From NCBI GenBank assembly GCA_028227395.1, contig JAOIZZ010000010.1, positions 1 to 49,997 of the forward strand: 49,997 bases of DNA. The letters run 5' to 3'. Source of the stretch: Woeseiaceae bacterium (GTDB taxonomy: Bacteria > Pseudomonadota > Gammaproteobacteria > Steroidobacterales > Woeseiaceae). Within the stretch, counting starts at the first letter, position 1. Each line of letters opens with the position of its first letter. A program made the translations under genes and the position numbers. Below are positions 1-8,155 of the stretch, one piece after another. The notes beneath the pieces were generated by a model that did no database searches, was not told the DNA's origin, and saw only the letters and a list, made by a program, of their open reading frames with translations.

Positions 1-479
1 ACCTTATCTATTCGACGTTTATCCAATGATTCATCGAATGGGTTACCTTTATTATTCTTTATTTGAATTTCCTTGTTTTCAATGACCAGCTCATATTGAA
101 GTCCGCTAGGAAGTTTTCTTTGTTTAAAAAGGTGATCATTTTGTAGGTCAACCCATGACTCTAACATTGGAACATATTCAAGAAATTGATAGCCATTCTC
201 AATGAATTCAATTCCATAATCACGTCCTTGCATAATCGCTTCTTCTCTTGACAGTTCTATCAATGAGGCTAATCTAGTAGCGTTAACTGTTAGATCATCA
301 TTTTTATTTGTTGTATTGATTGCGAATATCGATATCGCACTAATTATGCCAATTATTGCAATAACAGTTAATAGCTCTATAAGTGTGAAGCCATTTTTTT
401 TGTATTCTGGGGCGTGTCTTTTTAAGGATTGATAGTTGAGTTTATTGTTGACTATCCCAATTGCCGATATCAGCATCAT
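1..479 (-). CDS. gspH: Type II secretion minor pseudopilin GspH, partial
   Basis: This is a pseudopilin cut by the left window edge, so its C-terminus is missing. The frame reads through KKNGFTLIELL, the prepilin peptidase cleavage site (G before F, Glu at +5) and hydrophobic N-terminal helix of type IV pilin-like proteins. It continues open through SREEAIMQGRDYGIEF to base 1. Size, composition and position directly after gspG point to GspH, a minor pseudopilin of the periplasmic type II secretion pseudopilus. The only in-frame ATGs lie inside gspG (479 and 476), giving an unusually long leader of about 30 residues and a 38-base overlap. A closer non-ATG start is possible. Function is known for the family; the identity as GspH rather than GspI/J is inferred from order and sequence. 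Confidence 0.75.
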   Translation of the reverse strand, partial: MMLISAIGIVNNKLNYQSLKRHAPEYKKNGFTLIELLTVIAIIGIISAISIFAINTTNKNDDLTVNATRLASLIELSREEAIMQGRDYGIEFIENGYQFLEYVPMLESWVDLQNDHLFKQRKLPSGLQYELVIENKEIQIKNNKGNPFDESLDKRRIDK

Positions 480-873
480 CTCCACTTCCTCCCGGCTGTC
501 CATCACGCCCATAAGTATATACGTCTATTTCACTATTTAGTCCTGGGTACATATAAAGATATTGTTTTCCCCATGGATCTACAGGCATTCGATTCAAGTA
601 TGGTCCTTTCCAATTTCTAGTGTTTTGTCCAACTGGTTTTGCCGTTAACGCTTTAATACCCTGTTCATTAGTTGGATAGTTGAAATTATCAAGACGAAAA
701 AGTCTCAGTGAGCTTTCAATATTTCTAATATCTTGTTTTGCTGCAGAGATTTGTGCATCTCCAACTCTACCAATGATATTTGGTGCAACAATGGCAGTGA
801 GTATTCCTAGTATAATAACAACAACCATAATTTCTATTAGTGTAAAACCAGCTTCTTTTTTTTGTCTGTTCAC
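442..873 (-). CDS. gspG: Type II secretion major pseudopilin GspG
   Basis: A 143-residue major pseudopilin. The leader MNRQKKEAG is followed by FTLIEIMVVVIILGILTAIV, the classic class III signal sequence: cleavage after Gly9, Phe10 as +1 and Glu14 as +5, then a transmembrane/assembly helix. The rest matches GspG: the alpha-helix to about residue 60, YPTNEQGIKAL near residue 66, the KGPYLNRMPVDPWGKQYLY loop, and a C-terminal Asp-rich GSGDDADIGNWDS segment of the calcium-binding type. Length equals the usual GspG. It sits upstream of gspH in a probable gsp operon continuing off the left edge. It should form the periplasmic pseudopilus that pushes folded exoproteins through the GspD secretin. 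Confidence 0.95.
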   Translation of the reverse strand: MNRQKKEAGFTLIEIMVVVIILGILTAIVAPNIIGRVGDAQISAAKQDIRNIESSLRLFRLDNFNYPTNEQGIKALTAKPVGQNTRNWKGPYLNRMPVDPWGKQYLYMYPGLNSEIDVYTYGRDGQPGGSGDDADIGNWDSQQ

Positions 874-1038
874 GTGTCCACCTTAAATCTATTCAGTTCA
901 TTCATATACTTATATTGATCATACACCGATTGTAAAAATAAAAAATAAGAATACGTGCCATCAAGAATTAATGTTAATTGTTTATTGCGGCGTTATAATA
1001 GAAAATAATTATAAGCATACAAGCAATGGAAGAGTAAT

Positions 1039-1998
1039 ATGTTCGCAGCTGTCTTTCCTGGCCAAGGATCTCAGTCAATCGGAATGATGCATGAGCTTTA
1101 TAATGAATCTGAAATAGTTCGAGAAACGGTTTCTGAAGCTTCAACAATTCTGGGTTTTGATTTGTGGGAATTAATGCAGAATGGTCCAGATGAAAAGTTA
1201 AATAATACCTTATACACTCAACCTGCCATGCTGGTGGCGGGAGTTGCCTCATGGAGATATTACACCTCCAAATCTCCTCATTCTCCCTCTATTATGGCTG
1301 GGCACAGTCTTGGCGAATACACAGCTTTAGTATGTTCTGGAGCCATAGCTTTTAAAGATGCTGTTGATCTGGTTAAGTGCCGTGCTCAATATATGGCAGC
1401 AGCTGTACCCGATGGTTTAGGTGCTATGGCCGCAATTATAGGTCTTGATGATGATGTCGTAATAGAGGCATGCAATGAGGGAAAAAATAAAGGTATTGTT
1501 GAGGCGGTCAATTTTAATGCACCAGGACAAGTTGTGATTGCTGGTAGTAAAATTGCCGTAGAAAATACGATTGATATTGCTAAAAACAAAGGCGCTAGAA
1601 GGGCAATTCTATTGAATGTCAGTATTCCTTCGCATTGTGAATTAATGTTACCAGCAGGTGCGCAACTTAAAGAAAAGCTCCAGAGTATTCAACTTGCAAT
1701 CCCATGCGTTCCTGTTATAAATAATGTTGATGTGGCCTTATATACTGATCAAAATAATCTTATTGAAGGTCTTACAAGACAGATATCCAATCCAGTTCGA
1801 TGGGCGGACATAATTCGTTATTTCATCAAAAAAGATATCGGAATTGCTATAGAATTTGGCTCAGGTGGTATCCTTAGTGGTCTTTGCAAAAGAATTGACA
1901 AATCAATAAGAGCAGTTAAATTCGACTCTATAAATTCAATTGATTTGATCAATGAATTGATCGCTCAAAAATTAACACCAGAGGAAGACAATGAGTAA
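1039..1998 (+). CDS. fabD: Malonyl-CoA:ACP transacylase FabD
   Basis: Transfers malonyl from CoA to acyl carrier protein to supply fatty acid elongation in the cytosol. The 319-residue length is close to the family norm. It opens with FAAVFPGQGSQSIGMM; the active-site motif GHSLGEYTAL places the nucleophile at Ser90, the substrate-carboxylate Arg lies in KCRAQYM, and the catalytic His is His199 in SIPSHCELM. The C-terminal GSGGILSGLCKRI also fits the family. The ATG follows a GGAAGAG-like Shine-Dalgarno. Its end overlaps fabG by 8 bases, so the two are probably translationally coupled. The usual upstream neighbours plsX and fabH are not here; instead gspG diverges from it. Confidence 0.97.
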   Translation: MFAAVFPGQGSQSIGMMHELYNESEIVRETVSEASTILGFDLWELMQNGPDEKLNNTLYTQPAMLVAGVASWRYYTSKSPHSPSIMAGHSLGEYTALVCSGAIAFKDAVDLVKCRAQYMAAAVPDGLGAMAAIIGLDDDVVIEACNEGKNKGIVEAVNFNAPGQVVIAGSKIAVENTIDIAKNKGARRAILLNVSIPSHCELMLPAGAQLKEKLQSIQLAIPCVPVINNVDVALYTDQNNLIEGLTRQISNPVRWADIIRYFIKKDIGIAIEFGSGGILSGLCKRIDKSIRAVKFDSINSIDLINELIAQKLTPEEDNE

Positions 1999-2746
1999 TA
2001 TATTTTTACCAAATTTACTGAATGATAAAATTGCTTTTGTGACAGGAGCGAGTCGAGGGATTGGCGCAGCTATTGCTAAATCTTGCATAGAAGCTGGAGC
2101 TTTTGTAATTGGTTCTGCCACTACTAAAGATGGAGCAAAACGCATTACAACAATGTTAGCTGGAAGAGGAAGAGGGGTGATACTCGATGTGACAGACGGT
2201 CAGTCAATTGATTCAGCTATAAAAGATATCCTCGAAAATGAGGGAACGATACATATATTGATTAATAATGCAGGCATTACGAAAGATAATTTAATAATGC
2301 GAATGAAGGACGGTGAGTGGGATGCAGTAATTAATGCAAATTTAAGCGGAGTATTTAAACTTTGTAAGCTCTGTGTTAAGCCAATGATGAAACAAAGATA
2401 TGGTCGAATCATCAATATTTCATCGGTGGTAGGCCTCATGGGTAATCCAGGTCAAGCTAATTACGCCGCAGCCAAAGCTGGTGTTATTGGGTTTTCAAAA
2501 TCATTGGCTCGTGAAGTAGGAACACGCAATATAACGGTTAATATTATCGCCCCTGGTTTTATTCAAACAGATATGACAAATAAATTAACGTCCGATCAAA
2601 CAGAAAAAATGTTAGCAAATATTCCGCTTAATAGATTTGGAGAAACAGAAGAAATAGCAGCTTCCGTGGTTTTTTTGGCTTCCGATTCAGCCGCTTATAT
2701 CACTGGTGAGACCATTAATATTAATGGTGGGATGTTAATGAATTGA
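1991..2746 (+). CDS. fabG: 3-oxoacyl-[ACP] reductase FabG
   Basis: NADPH-dependent reductase of the second step of the fatty acid elongation cycle. It is a classical SDR of 251 residues: cofactor motif TGASRGIGAAIA near residue 18, NNAG near residue 92, catalytic Ser in INISSVVGLMG, and the YAAAK pair Tyr158/Lys162, followed by NVIAPGFIQTDMT. These FabG-specific stretches and its place between fabD and acpP make the identity secure. It starts 8 bases inside fabD. After its stop there are 169 bases before acpP, which therefore probably has its own promoter as well. Confidence 0.96.
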   Translation: MSNIFLPNLLNDKIAFVTGASRGIGAAIAKSCIEAGAFVIGSATTKDGAKRITTMLAGRGRGVILDVTDGQSIDSAIKDILENEGTIHILINNAGITKDNLIMRMKDGEWDAVINANLSGVFKLCKLCVKPMMKQRYGRIINISSVVGLMGNPGQANYAAAKAGVIGFSKSLAREVGTRNITVNIIAPGFIQTDMTNKLTSDQTEKMLANIPLNRFGETEEIAASVVFLASDSAAYITGETININGGMLMN

Positions 2747-2915
2747 ATCCTGAGTAGATTGAAAGGTGACTTTCCCCTACAATACGGCTGCGGTATTTTG
2801 TATTACCGCATATATAGTCTAGATAAATTGTCTATATTAGGCATTGTGTACAGTAAAAAAGTCGATAGTTAACATATTTATCGAGTTTCTTTAACTAGTC
2901 CTCAAGGAGATAAAA

Positions 2916-3155
2916 ATGAGTAATATCGAAGAGCAAGTTAAAAGTATTGTTGCGGAGCAACTGGGTGTAAAAGGCGATGAAGTGACTAATGAGGCTTCTT
3001 TCGTTGATGATCTGGGTGCTGATTCATTAGATACAGTAGAATTGGTAATGGCATTAGAGGAGGAGTTTGATACTGAGATTCCTGACGAAGATGCTGAAAA
3101 GATTACCACTGTCCAACAAGCTATAGACTTTGTGACTGCCCACAAGTCTGCTTAA
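2916..3155 (+). CDS. acpP: Acyl carrier protein AcpP
   Basis: Small acidic 79-residue carrier that holds growing acyl chains on a phosphopantetheine arm. The attachment site is Ser37 in [18 protein letters not shown]. The remainder ([19 protein letters not shown]) is typical of bacterial AcpP. It has a strong Shine-Dalgarno (AAGGAGA, 2904-2910) and is followed within 50 bases by a strong intrinsic terminator, as expected for an abundantly expressed protein. The usual next gene fabF is absent, so the chain-elongating ketosynthase must be elsewhere in the genome. Confidence 0.98.
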   Translation: MSNIEEQVKSIVAEQLGVKGDEVTNEASFVDDLGADSLDTVELVMALEEEFDTEIPDEDAEKITTVQQAIDFVTAHKSA

Positions 3156-3200
3156 CTACTGAGCAAAATGAAGGAATAATTCATTCTTTTAAGTATTATT

Positions 3201-3228
3201 AAAAACGCCTCATCAGAGGCGTTTTTTT
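3201..3228 (+). terminator. Rho-independent terminator after acpP
   Basis: Stem ACGCCTC (3205-3211), loop ATCA, stem GAGGCGT (3216-3222), followed by a T run to 3228 and preceded by an A run that extends the pairing. It separates acpP from mltG, so mltG-tmk-holB needs its own promoter or read-through. Confidence 0.92.
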
Positions 3229-3352
3229 GTTGTATATTCAAATGTAAAGAACGTCTATATCGATGAAGCTTTGCAAGATGAGCTTAAACTAACAGAGAAT
3301 AAAAATTTTAATTAATCAACTTCAAGTAAACAAATTATCTATCGCTGCCATC

Positions 3353-4357
3353 ATGGCAGTCCTATTGGTAGCTGTCTTACTTTTTTACAGAATATTATTT
3401 TCGACGATTGATTTAAACGATAAGCCAATTTTTGTTGAAATTAAATCCGGTGAAAATTTTAGTGAAGTTCTGATAAAGTTAAAAAAACAAGGTCTGATTG
3501 AAAATATTACTCCCTTGAAAATCTACGCAAGACTGACTCAAAAAGGGACAAAAATTCAAGCTGGTGAATATTTGCTTGAAGGGGTGACAAATGTATCATT
3601 AATTATCGATAAATTTATCTCAGGTGAAGTTTTTTTGCATCCTTTCACAATCATAGAAGGATTGACAGCGAGTGAGTTAGAGCAAGATCTTCGAGCTTCA
3701 GTAGTATTTGCTGATAAGGATGTAGATTTAAATCTACATATCAAATGGGATCAACTAAGCGCGGATTCTTCCGAGTTTGCTTCCAAGGCAAATATAGAGG
3801 GTTTATTTTTACCTGAGACGTATTTATTTCCAAGATCAACTCCGATTGCAGTGGTGCTTCAAGATGCACATAACTCTTTGCTGAAAGCCCTCAATGAAGA
3901 ATGGAATAATCGTGCTGACAATTTACCCCTCTATTCTCCTTATGAGGGGCTTATATTGGCTTCAATAATAGAAAAAGAAACTGCAGTTGCAGATGAGAGG
4001 GCAAGAATAGCCGGTGTTTTTATAAAGCGTTTAAAGTTAAATATGCGACTTCAAACAGATCCAACGGTAATTTATGGTTTGGGATCTAAATTTGATGGGA
4101 ACCTGACTAGAAGTGATCTTCGTCATGATACTCCCTATAATACCTACACTAGAAACGGTCTTCCACCATCACCTATTGCTCTGCCCGGAAGAGATTCAAT
4201 CCGTGCTGCATTTAATCCAAGCGATGAAGAATACATATATTTTGTTGCTACTGGCGATGAAGATGGAAGGCATAAATTTTCTAAAAATATAGATGAACAT
4301 AATCTTGCTGTTAAGGAATATCTTGATAAAATCAAATTCAAATCAGGGGATAAATAG
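3353..4357 (+). CDS. mltG: Endolytic murein transglycosylase MltG (YceG-like)
   Basis: Inner-membrane lytic transglycosylase that cleaves nascent glycan strands. The N-terminal membrane segment is LLVAVLLFYRIL. A LysM-like region follows (VEIKSGENFSEVLIKL), then the YceG catalytic domain with LFLPETYLFPRST and ASIIEKETAVADERARIAGV; the catalytic Glu lies in IEKET (Glu207 or Glu209). MRLQTDPTVIYGLG and RNGLPPSPIALPG are family signatures. The ATG at 3353 leaves no positive charges before the membrane helix. The frame is open upstream for about 20 codons (reading KILINQLQVNKLSIAAI) but has no ATG, GTG or TTG, so the true start may be a rare codon. It precedes tmk by 5 bases, the common gammaproteobacterial order. 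Confidence 0.93.
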   Translation: MAVLLVAVLLFYRILFSTIDLNDKPIFVEIKSGENFSEVLIKLKKQGLIENITPLKIYARLTQKGTKIQAGEYLLEGVTNVSLIIDKFISGEVFLHPFTIIEGLTASELEQDLRASVVFADKDVDLNLHIKWDQLSADSSEFASKANIEGLFLPETYLFPRSTPIAVVLQDAHNSLLKALNEEWNNRADNLPLYSPYEGLILASIIEKETAVADERARIAGVFIKRLKLNMRLQTDPTVIYGLGSKFDGNLTRSDLRHDTPYNTYTRNGLPPSPIALPGRDSIRAAFNPSDEEYIYFVATGDEDGRHKFSKNIDEHNLAVKEYLDKIKFKSGDK

Positions 4358-4362
4358 CAGGT

Positions 4363-4989
4363 ATGAATAGGATAGGAAAATTTATAACCATTGAAGGCAG
4401 CGAAGGTGTTGGCAAGTCAACAAATATTGCATTTATATCGAATTATCTCAAAAGCAAAGATATAACGACTATAGAAACCCGAGAGCCCGGTGGTACGAAG
4501 ACCGCTGAAGAGATAAGGCGAGTGCTATTGAATACAGAGGGTGAAACTGTTCCAGAGATCGCAGAGTTACTCCTATTCTTTGCTGCCAGATCATTTCATG
4601 TAGAGAATTTAATAAAGCCCGCAATTAACCAAGGACATTATGTAATTTGTGATCGTTTCTCTGACGCCACTATTGCCTATCAAGGTTATGGTCGTGGCTT
4701 TGATATTAAAGATATCAATATAATCGCTGCCTGGGTACAAAAAAACACACAACCTGATTTAACAATTTTGCTAGATGCTCCAGCAGAAATAGGTATGCAA
4801 AGAGCTAAAAATAGAGGTTCTATCGATCGTATGGAAACTGAAGATATTTCATTTTATGAGCGTGTTAGACAAGGCTACTTAAAACTTGCTAACGAGCATA
4901 AAGATAGATTTATTATTGTTGATGCATCTCAATCTTTAGGATCAGTTCAAGCTGAAATTGTATTTCATTTGGATCGGTTATTGGAGTGA
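4363..4989 (+). CDS. tmk: Thymidylate kinase
   Basis: Phosphorylates dTMP to dTDP in DNA precursor synthesis. The 208-residue protein has the P-loop EGSEGVGKST near residue 10, the REPGGT dTMP-binding motif near residue 40, the DRF motif in CDRFSDATIAYQGYGRG near residue 99, and a LID region with GSIDRMETE. Length is standard. It lies between mltG (5-base gap) and holB, which starts on the GTG overlapping its stop codon, so the three are almost certainly one transcript. Confidence 0.97.
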   Translation: MNRIGKFITIEGSEGVGKSTNIAFISNYLKSKDITTIETREPGGTKTAEEIRRVLLNTEGETVPEIAELLLFFAARSFHVENLIKPAINQGHYVICDRFSDATIAYQGYGRGFDIKDINIIAAWVQKNTQPDLTILLDAPAEIGMQRAKNRGSIDRMETEDISFYERVRQGYLKLANEHKDRFIIVDASQSLGSVQAEIVFHLDRLLE

Positions 4990-6014
4990 CTAATAACAAT
5001 ACAAAACAATCAAGAGTCGCTGATATACCTTGGTATCGAGAGCAGCAAAAATTATGGGTAACGCAAATTGCAAACAACCAGATTCCACATGCTTTGTTGT
5101 TATCTGGATCTGCTGGAATTGGTAAAAGATCATTAGCGGAATGGAAGATAGAGAAATTTTTGCGAATTTCACCGGCCACAGAATTTCCCATTCATCCACA
5201 CCTTGATCATGAGCATGCAGACATCCATCGTGTCTCTCCGGATGACGGTAAAACCTCAATTAGTGTTGATCAAATTAGAGTGCTTACCGAAGATTTATCG
5301 AAGACAAGCTATTTAGGTGTTGGCAAGGTTGCAGTAATTGAGCCAGCAAATGCAATGACTGTAAATGCGACTAATAGTTTGCTCAAGACATTAGAGGAAC
5401 CAAGTGGTAATACACTTATTATATTGATTGTGGATCGTATGCAGAATATACCAGCAACAATTAAAAGTCGCTGTCAGCAATTAAGTATAAATAAACCCTC
5501 CATGGTCGACGCTATCCAATGGTTGAAAAGTGCAAATGACACATTGTGCTGGGATGAGTTGCCCAAACATCTTATTGAGCATCCATTATTGGCATTAAGT
5601 AAGGTTGAAGAATTTAAAAAGATACCGTTATTCAAGCAACAATTCATTGAATTATTGCATAAAAAAGAATCACCCATCCAGTTGGCAGCAAAATGGAGCA
5701 AGGAAGAGCCTCACTTTGTAATGGACTGGCTCGCTAATTTTATAGCCACCCTAATCTATCAGTACTTTGGGTCAAGACCCTCGATGGGCGACGAGTCAGA
5801 TATATTAATGTTAAGTAAGATAGATAAATTTAATTTATTTATTTTTTTAGATACTATCTACAAATTACGCAATCAACCTCAGGGTTCATATAATTTACAA
5901 ATGGCCTACGAAACATTATTGGTAGATTGGTCTATGGGGTTAAAATTCTGCAATCAAGATCAAGTCACGTTTGATCGTTTACCAACTAATTTTTTTCAAA
6001 GTATTAATCGATAA
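4986..6014 (+). CDS. holB: DNA polymerase III delta-prime subunit HolB
   Basis: Clamp-loader subunit of DNA polymerase III. The GTG start at 4986 overlaps the tmk stop (GTGA). The N-terminal AAA+ fold shows HALLLSGSAGIGKRSLAEW near residue 37, ISVDQIRVL, the VIEPANAMTVNATNSLLKTL helix with LEEPSGNTLIILIV, and the SRC sensor-1 motif in TIKSRCQQL. The C-terminal collar domain is divergent, as usual for HolB. The four-cysteine zinc module of classical delta-prime subunits is missing: the equivalent stretch is ISPATEFPIHPHLDHEHAD, with no Cys. Its stop codon abuts that of the opposing fadJ-like gene with no spacer. Confidence 0.9.
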   Translation: MTNNNTKQSRVADIPWYREQQKLWVTQIANNQIPHALLLSGSAGIGKRSLAEWKIEKFLRISPATEFPIHPHLDHEHADIHRVSPDDGKTSISVDQIRVLTEDLSKTSYLGVGKVAVIEPANAMTVNATNSLLKTLEEPSGNTLIILIVDRMQNIPATIKSRCQQLSINKPSMVDAIQWLKSANDTLCWDELPKHLIEHPLLALSKVEEFKKIPLFKQQFIELLHKKESPIQLAAKWSKEEPHFVMDWLANFIATLIYQYFGSRPSMGDESDILMLSKIDKFNLFIFLDTIYKLRNQPQGSYNLQMAYETLLVDWSMGLKFCNQDQVTFDRLPTNFFQSINR

Positions 6015-8069
6015 TTATGAGTGTTTTTTTGTTAATTTTAGCCAGCCAGAATGAGCTTTAAATCTTGATCCATGCTTGGTTTCGAGTTTAGCAAAAGCCA
6101 TCATAATATTATCAAGGCCGCGTTCTTTTGCATACTGTATTGGTCCGCCATGAAAAGGGGCGAAGCCCGTACCAAAAATCACACCAATATCGAGCATATC
6201 TGAATCAATAACAATACCTTCTTCAAGACAAGCAATCGCTTCATTTAGCATCGGTAGAATAAGTCTATCTTCTGCGTCATCTGGGATTTTTGCCGTTTCA
6301 TCTTCGGTCGCACTGGGTTTAGATACTCCGTCAAATGTCCAGTCATAAAAACCCTTGCCTGTTTTCTTTCCAAGCTCATTGTTTTCGACCATAGCTATTA
6401 ATTTTTTTGGAATGGGTCGATTGAATGCTTTGCCTAGTACCTTAGATACATTCAATGCAACATCTATCCCTACAGTATCAACAAGCTCCACAGGACCCAT
6501 TGGCATTCCAAAATTTACCGCAATTTTATCAATATCTATCGATGCCATACCTTCCTCGCTAAGATGCATCGCTTCTGCCATATAGGGGGCTAAGATACGA
6601 TTAACAATAAAGCCCTCTGAGCTTTTACAAAGTAAAGGTGATTTACCAATTTTTTTAACAAAATTAAATCCCGTTTGAAGCGTATCGCTATCGGTATCAT
6701 CACAGCTGATTATTTCCACCAGAGGTAATTGTGAAACGGGGTTAAAGAAATGCAAACCAATAAACTTTTCAGGTTGCTTTAAATCGACCCTTAAATCCTC
6801 CAGCAAGATACTTGAAGTGTTGGTCGCTAATATAGCGGATGACTTCATATTGGTTTCAATTTTTTTGTAAAGATCTTTTTTGGCTTCAAGATTCTCATAA
6901 ATTGCTTCAATGATTAAATCTGCGTTTACTACACCATCACCAAGGAGGTCTTCTGATAATCTTGAGCGAGTTTTTTCGAGTAGCGAGTTATTTCTAATTT
7001 TTTTTGCAAATAGTTTTTCAGCTCTTTTTAGGGCTGGAGCTATATCGTCGGAAGAGCGATCTTGAAGAGTCACATTGAAGCCTTTTAGGGCACACCAACT
7101 CGCAATATCACCCCCCATTATTCCGGCACCAATAACATGAATGTTTTTGATATGGGTGTCACTTGTTGGGAATTGAGATTTCAATTTATTCTGCAAAAAG
7201 AAAACTCGTATTAAATTACGACTGGTACTACCACACATTAATTTTGCCATCGATCTTGCTTCTGCTTTATAACCGTTAGTTGTTGAAGCGCCATGATCTT
7301 GCCACAGATCTATCATGGCATAAGGTGCTGGATAATGATTTTTATTCGCTTTAGAGGAAACTTGTTTGATTAATGTTTTTGCAATGAAGCCTCTTAAAAA
7401 AGGCAGATTTAATAATTTTTCAATTAGCGGGGCAGAAGTTTGCTTGGGCTTTGATTTTATCATCGCTCTTGCTTGATTTTGCCATTCTTCGTCAGAGCAC
7501 AATCGATCAACTAAGCCATTATTTTTTGCTGCCTTTACACGAATCGGTTTCCCAGTGAGCATCAATTTCATCGCTGCTCGTACACCGGCTATTTTTACTG
7601 CTCTGACGGTCCCACCAAATCCAGGATGCAAACCTAGTTGAACCTCAGGCAGTCCTATGATTGGTTTATCTGAATTAATCGCAATTCGATAATTACAGGC
7701 CATCGCTAATTCAAGTCCACCACCTAAAGTATAACCGTTGATCACTGATAGAGTGGGGCAGGCAAGTGCCTCTAACGCATCTAAAACTTTTTGACCCTGA
7801 CGAATTAATGTGTATGCCTCTTCTTCAGCGTTGATCTTGGTAAATTCCTTGATGTCAGCACCCATGATGAAGCCATTTTTCTTTCCCGAGTAAATAATCA
7901 ATCCATCGGGAAGGTTAAGCTGAAGTTGCTCTAAGATGGACGCAAATTCCTTCAAAACAGACGCCGATAAAACATTGGCTGAGCTTTCATGTTTATCGAA
8001 ACAAAGCCAAGCCAAATCGTCTTTATCGAGATTTAATGTCCAGTGTTGAAATTTCGCTTTATTAGTCAT
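6015..8069 (-). CDS. fadJ: Bifunctional enoyl-CoA hydratase / 3-hydroxyacyl-CoA dehydrogenase (FadJ/FadB-type)
   Basis: Two-step fatty acid beta-oxidation enzyme of 684 residues. The N-terminal crotonase domain has the oxyanion-hole stretch NGFIMGADIKEF near residue 65 and catalytic glutamates Glu120 (GGGLELAMACN) and Glu142 (LPEVQLGLHPG). The C-terminal dehydrogenase begins with the NAD motif VIGAGIMGGDIASW near residue 312, has the catalytic His in GLHFFNPVSQLPLVEII, and ends with a second dehydrogenase helical repeat. The length fits FadJ (about 700) and its FadB and MFP relatives. No thiolase (fadA/fadI) adjoins it. It diverges from glpQ over 86 bases and meets holB stop-to-stop. FadJ versus FadB is not certain. 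Confidence 0.9.
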   Translation of the reverse strand: MTNKAKFQHWTLNLDKDDLAWLCFDKHESSANVLSASVLKEFASILEQLQLNLPDGLIIYSGKKNGFIMGADIKEFTKINAEEEAYTLIRQGQKVLDALEALACPTLSVINGYTLGGGLELAMACNYRIAINSDKPIIGLPEVQLGLHPGFGGTVRAVKIAGVRAAMKLMLTGKPIRVKAAKNNGLVDRLCSDEEWQNQARAMIKSKPKQTSAPLIEKLLNLPFLRGFIAKTLIKQVSSKANKNHYPAPYAMIDLWQDHGASTTNGYKAEARSMAKLMCGSTSRNLIRVFFLQNKLKSQFPTSDTHIKNIHVIGAGIMGGDIASWCALKGFNVTLQDRSSDDIAPALKRAEKLFAKKIRNNSLLEKTRSRLSEDLLGDGVVNADLIIEAIYENLEAKKDLYKKIETNMKSSAILATNTSSILLEDLRVDLKQPEKFIGLHFFNPVSQLPLVEIISCDDTDSDTLQTGFNFVKKIGKSPLLCKSSEGFIVNRILAPYMAEAMHLSEEGMASIDIDKIAVNFGMPMGPVELVDTVGIDVALNVSKVLGKAFNRPIPKKLIAMVENNELGKKTGKGFYDWTFDGVSKPSATEDETAKIPDDAEDRLILPMLNEAIACLEEGIVIDSDMLDIGVIFGTGFAPFHGGPIQYAKERGLDNIMMAFAKLETKHGSRFKAHSGWLKLTKKHS

Positions 8070-8155
8070 GGTTAACGCCTATAATAATCTTATAATTACG
8101 TTAGTATAATTTACTATTATTCTTATCACATTACTTTTTTTAGGGGTTTAATTGA

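Noticed and set aside
974-1252. 92-codon minus-strand frame opposite the fabD start
   Set aside because: Overlaps conserved FabD coding on the other strand and shows no domain.
2781-2809. Hairpin GCGGTA/TACCGC after fabG
   Set aside because: A six-base dyad with an eight-base loop and no following T run; too weak for a terminator, and no riboswitch motif recognised.
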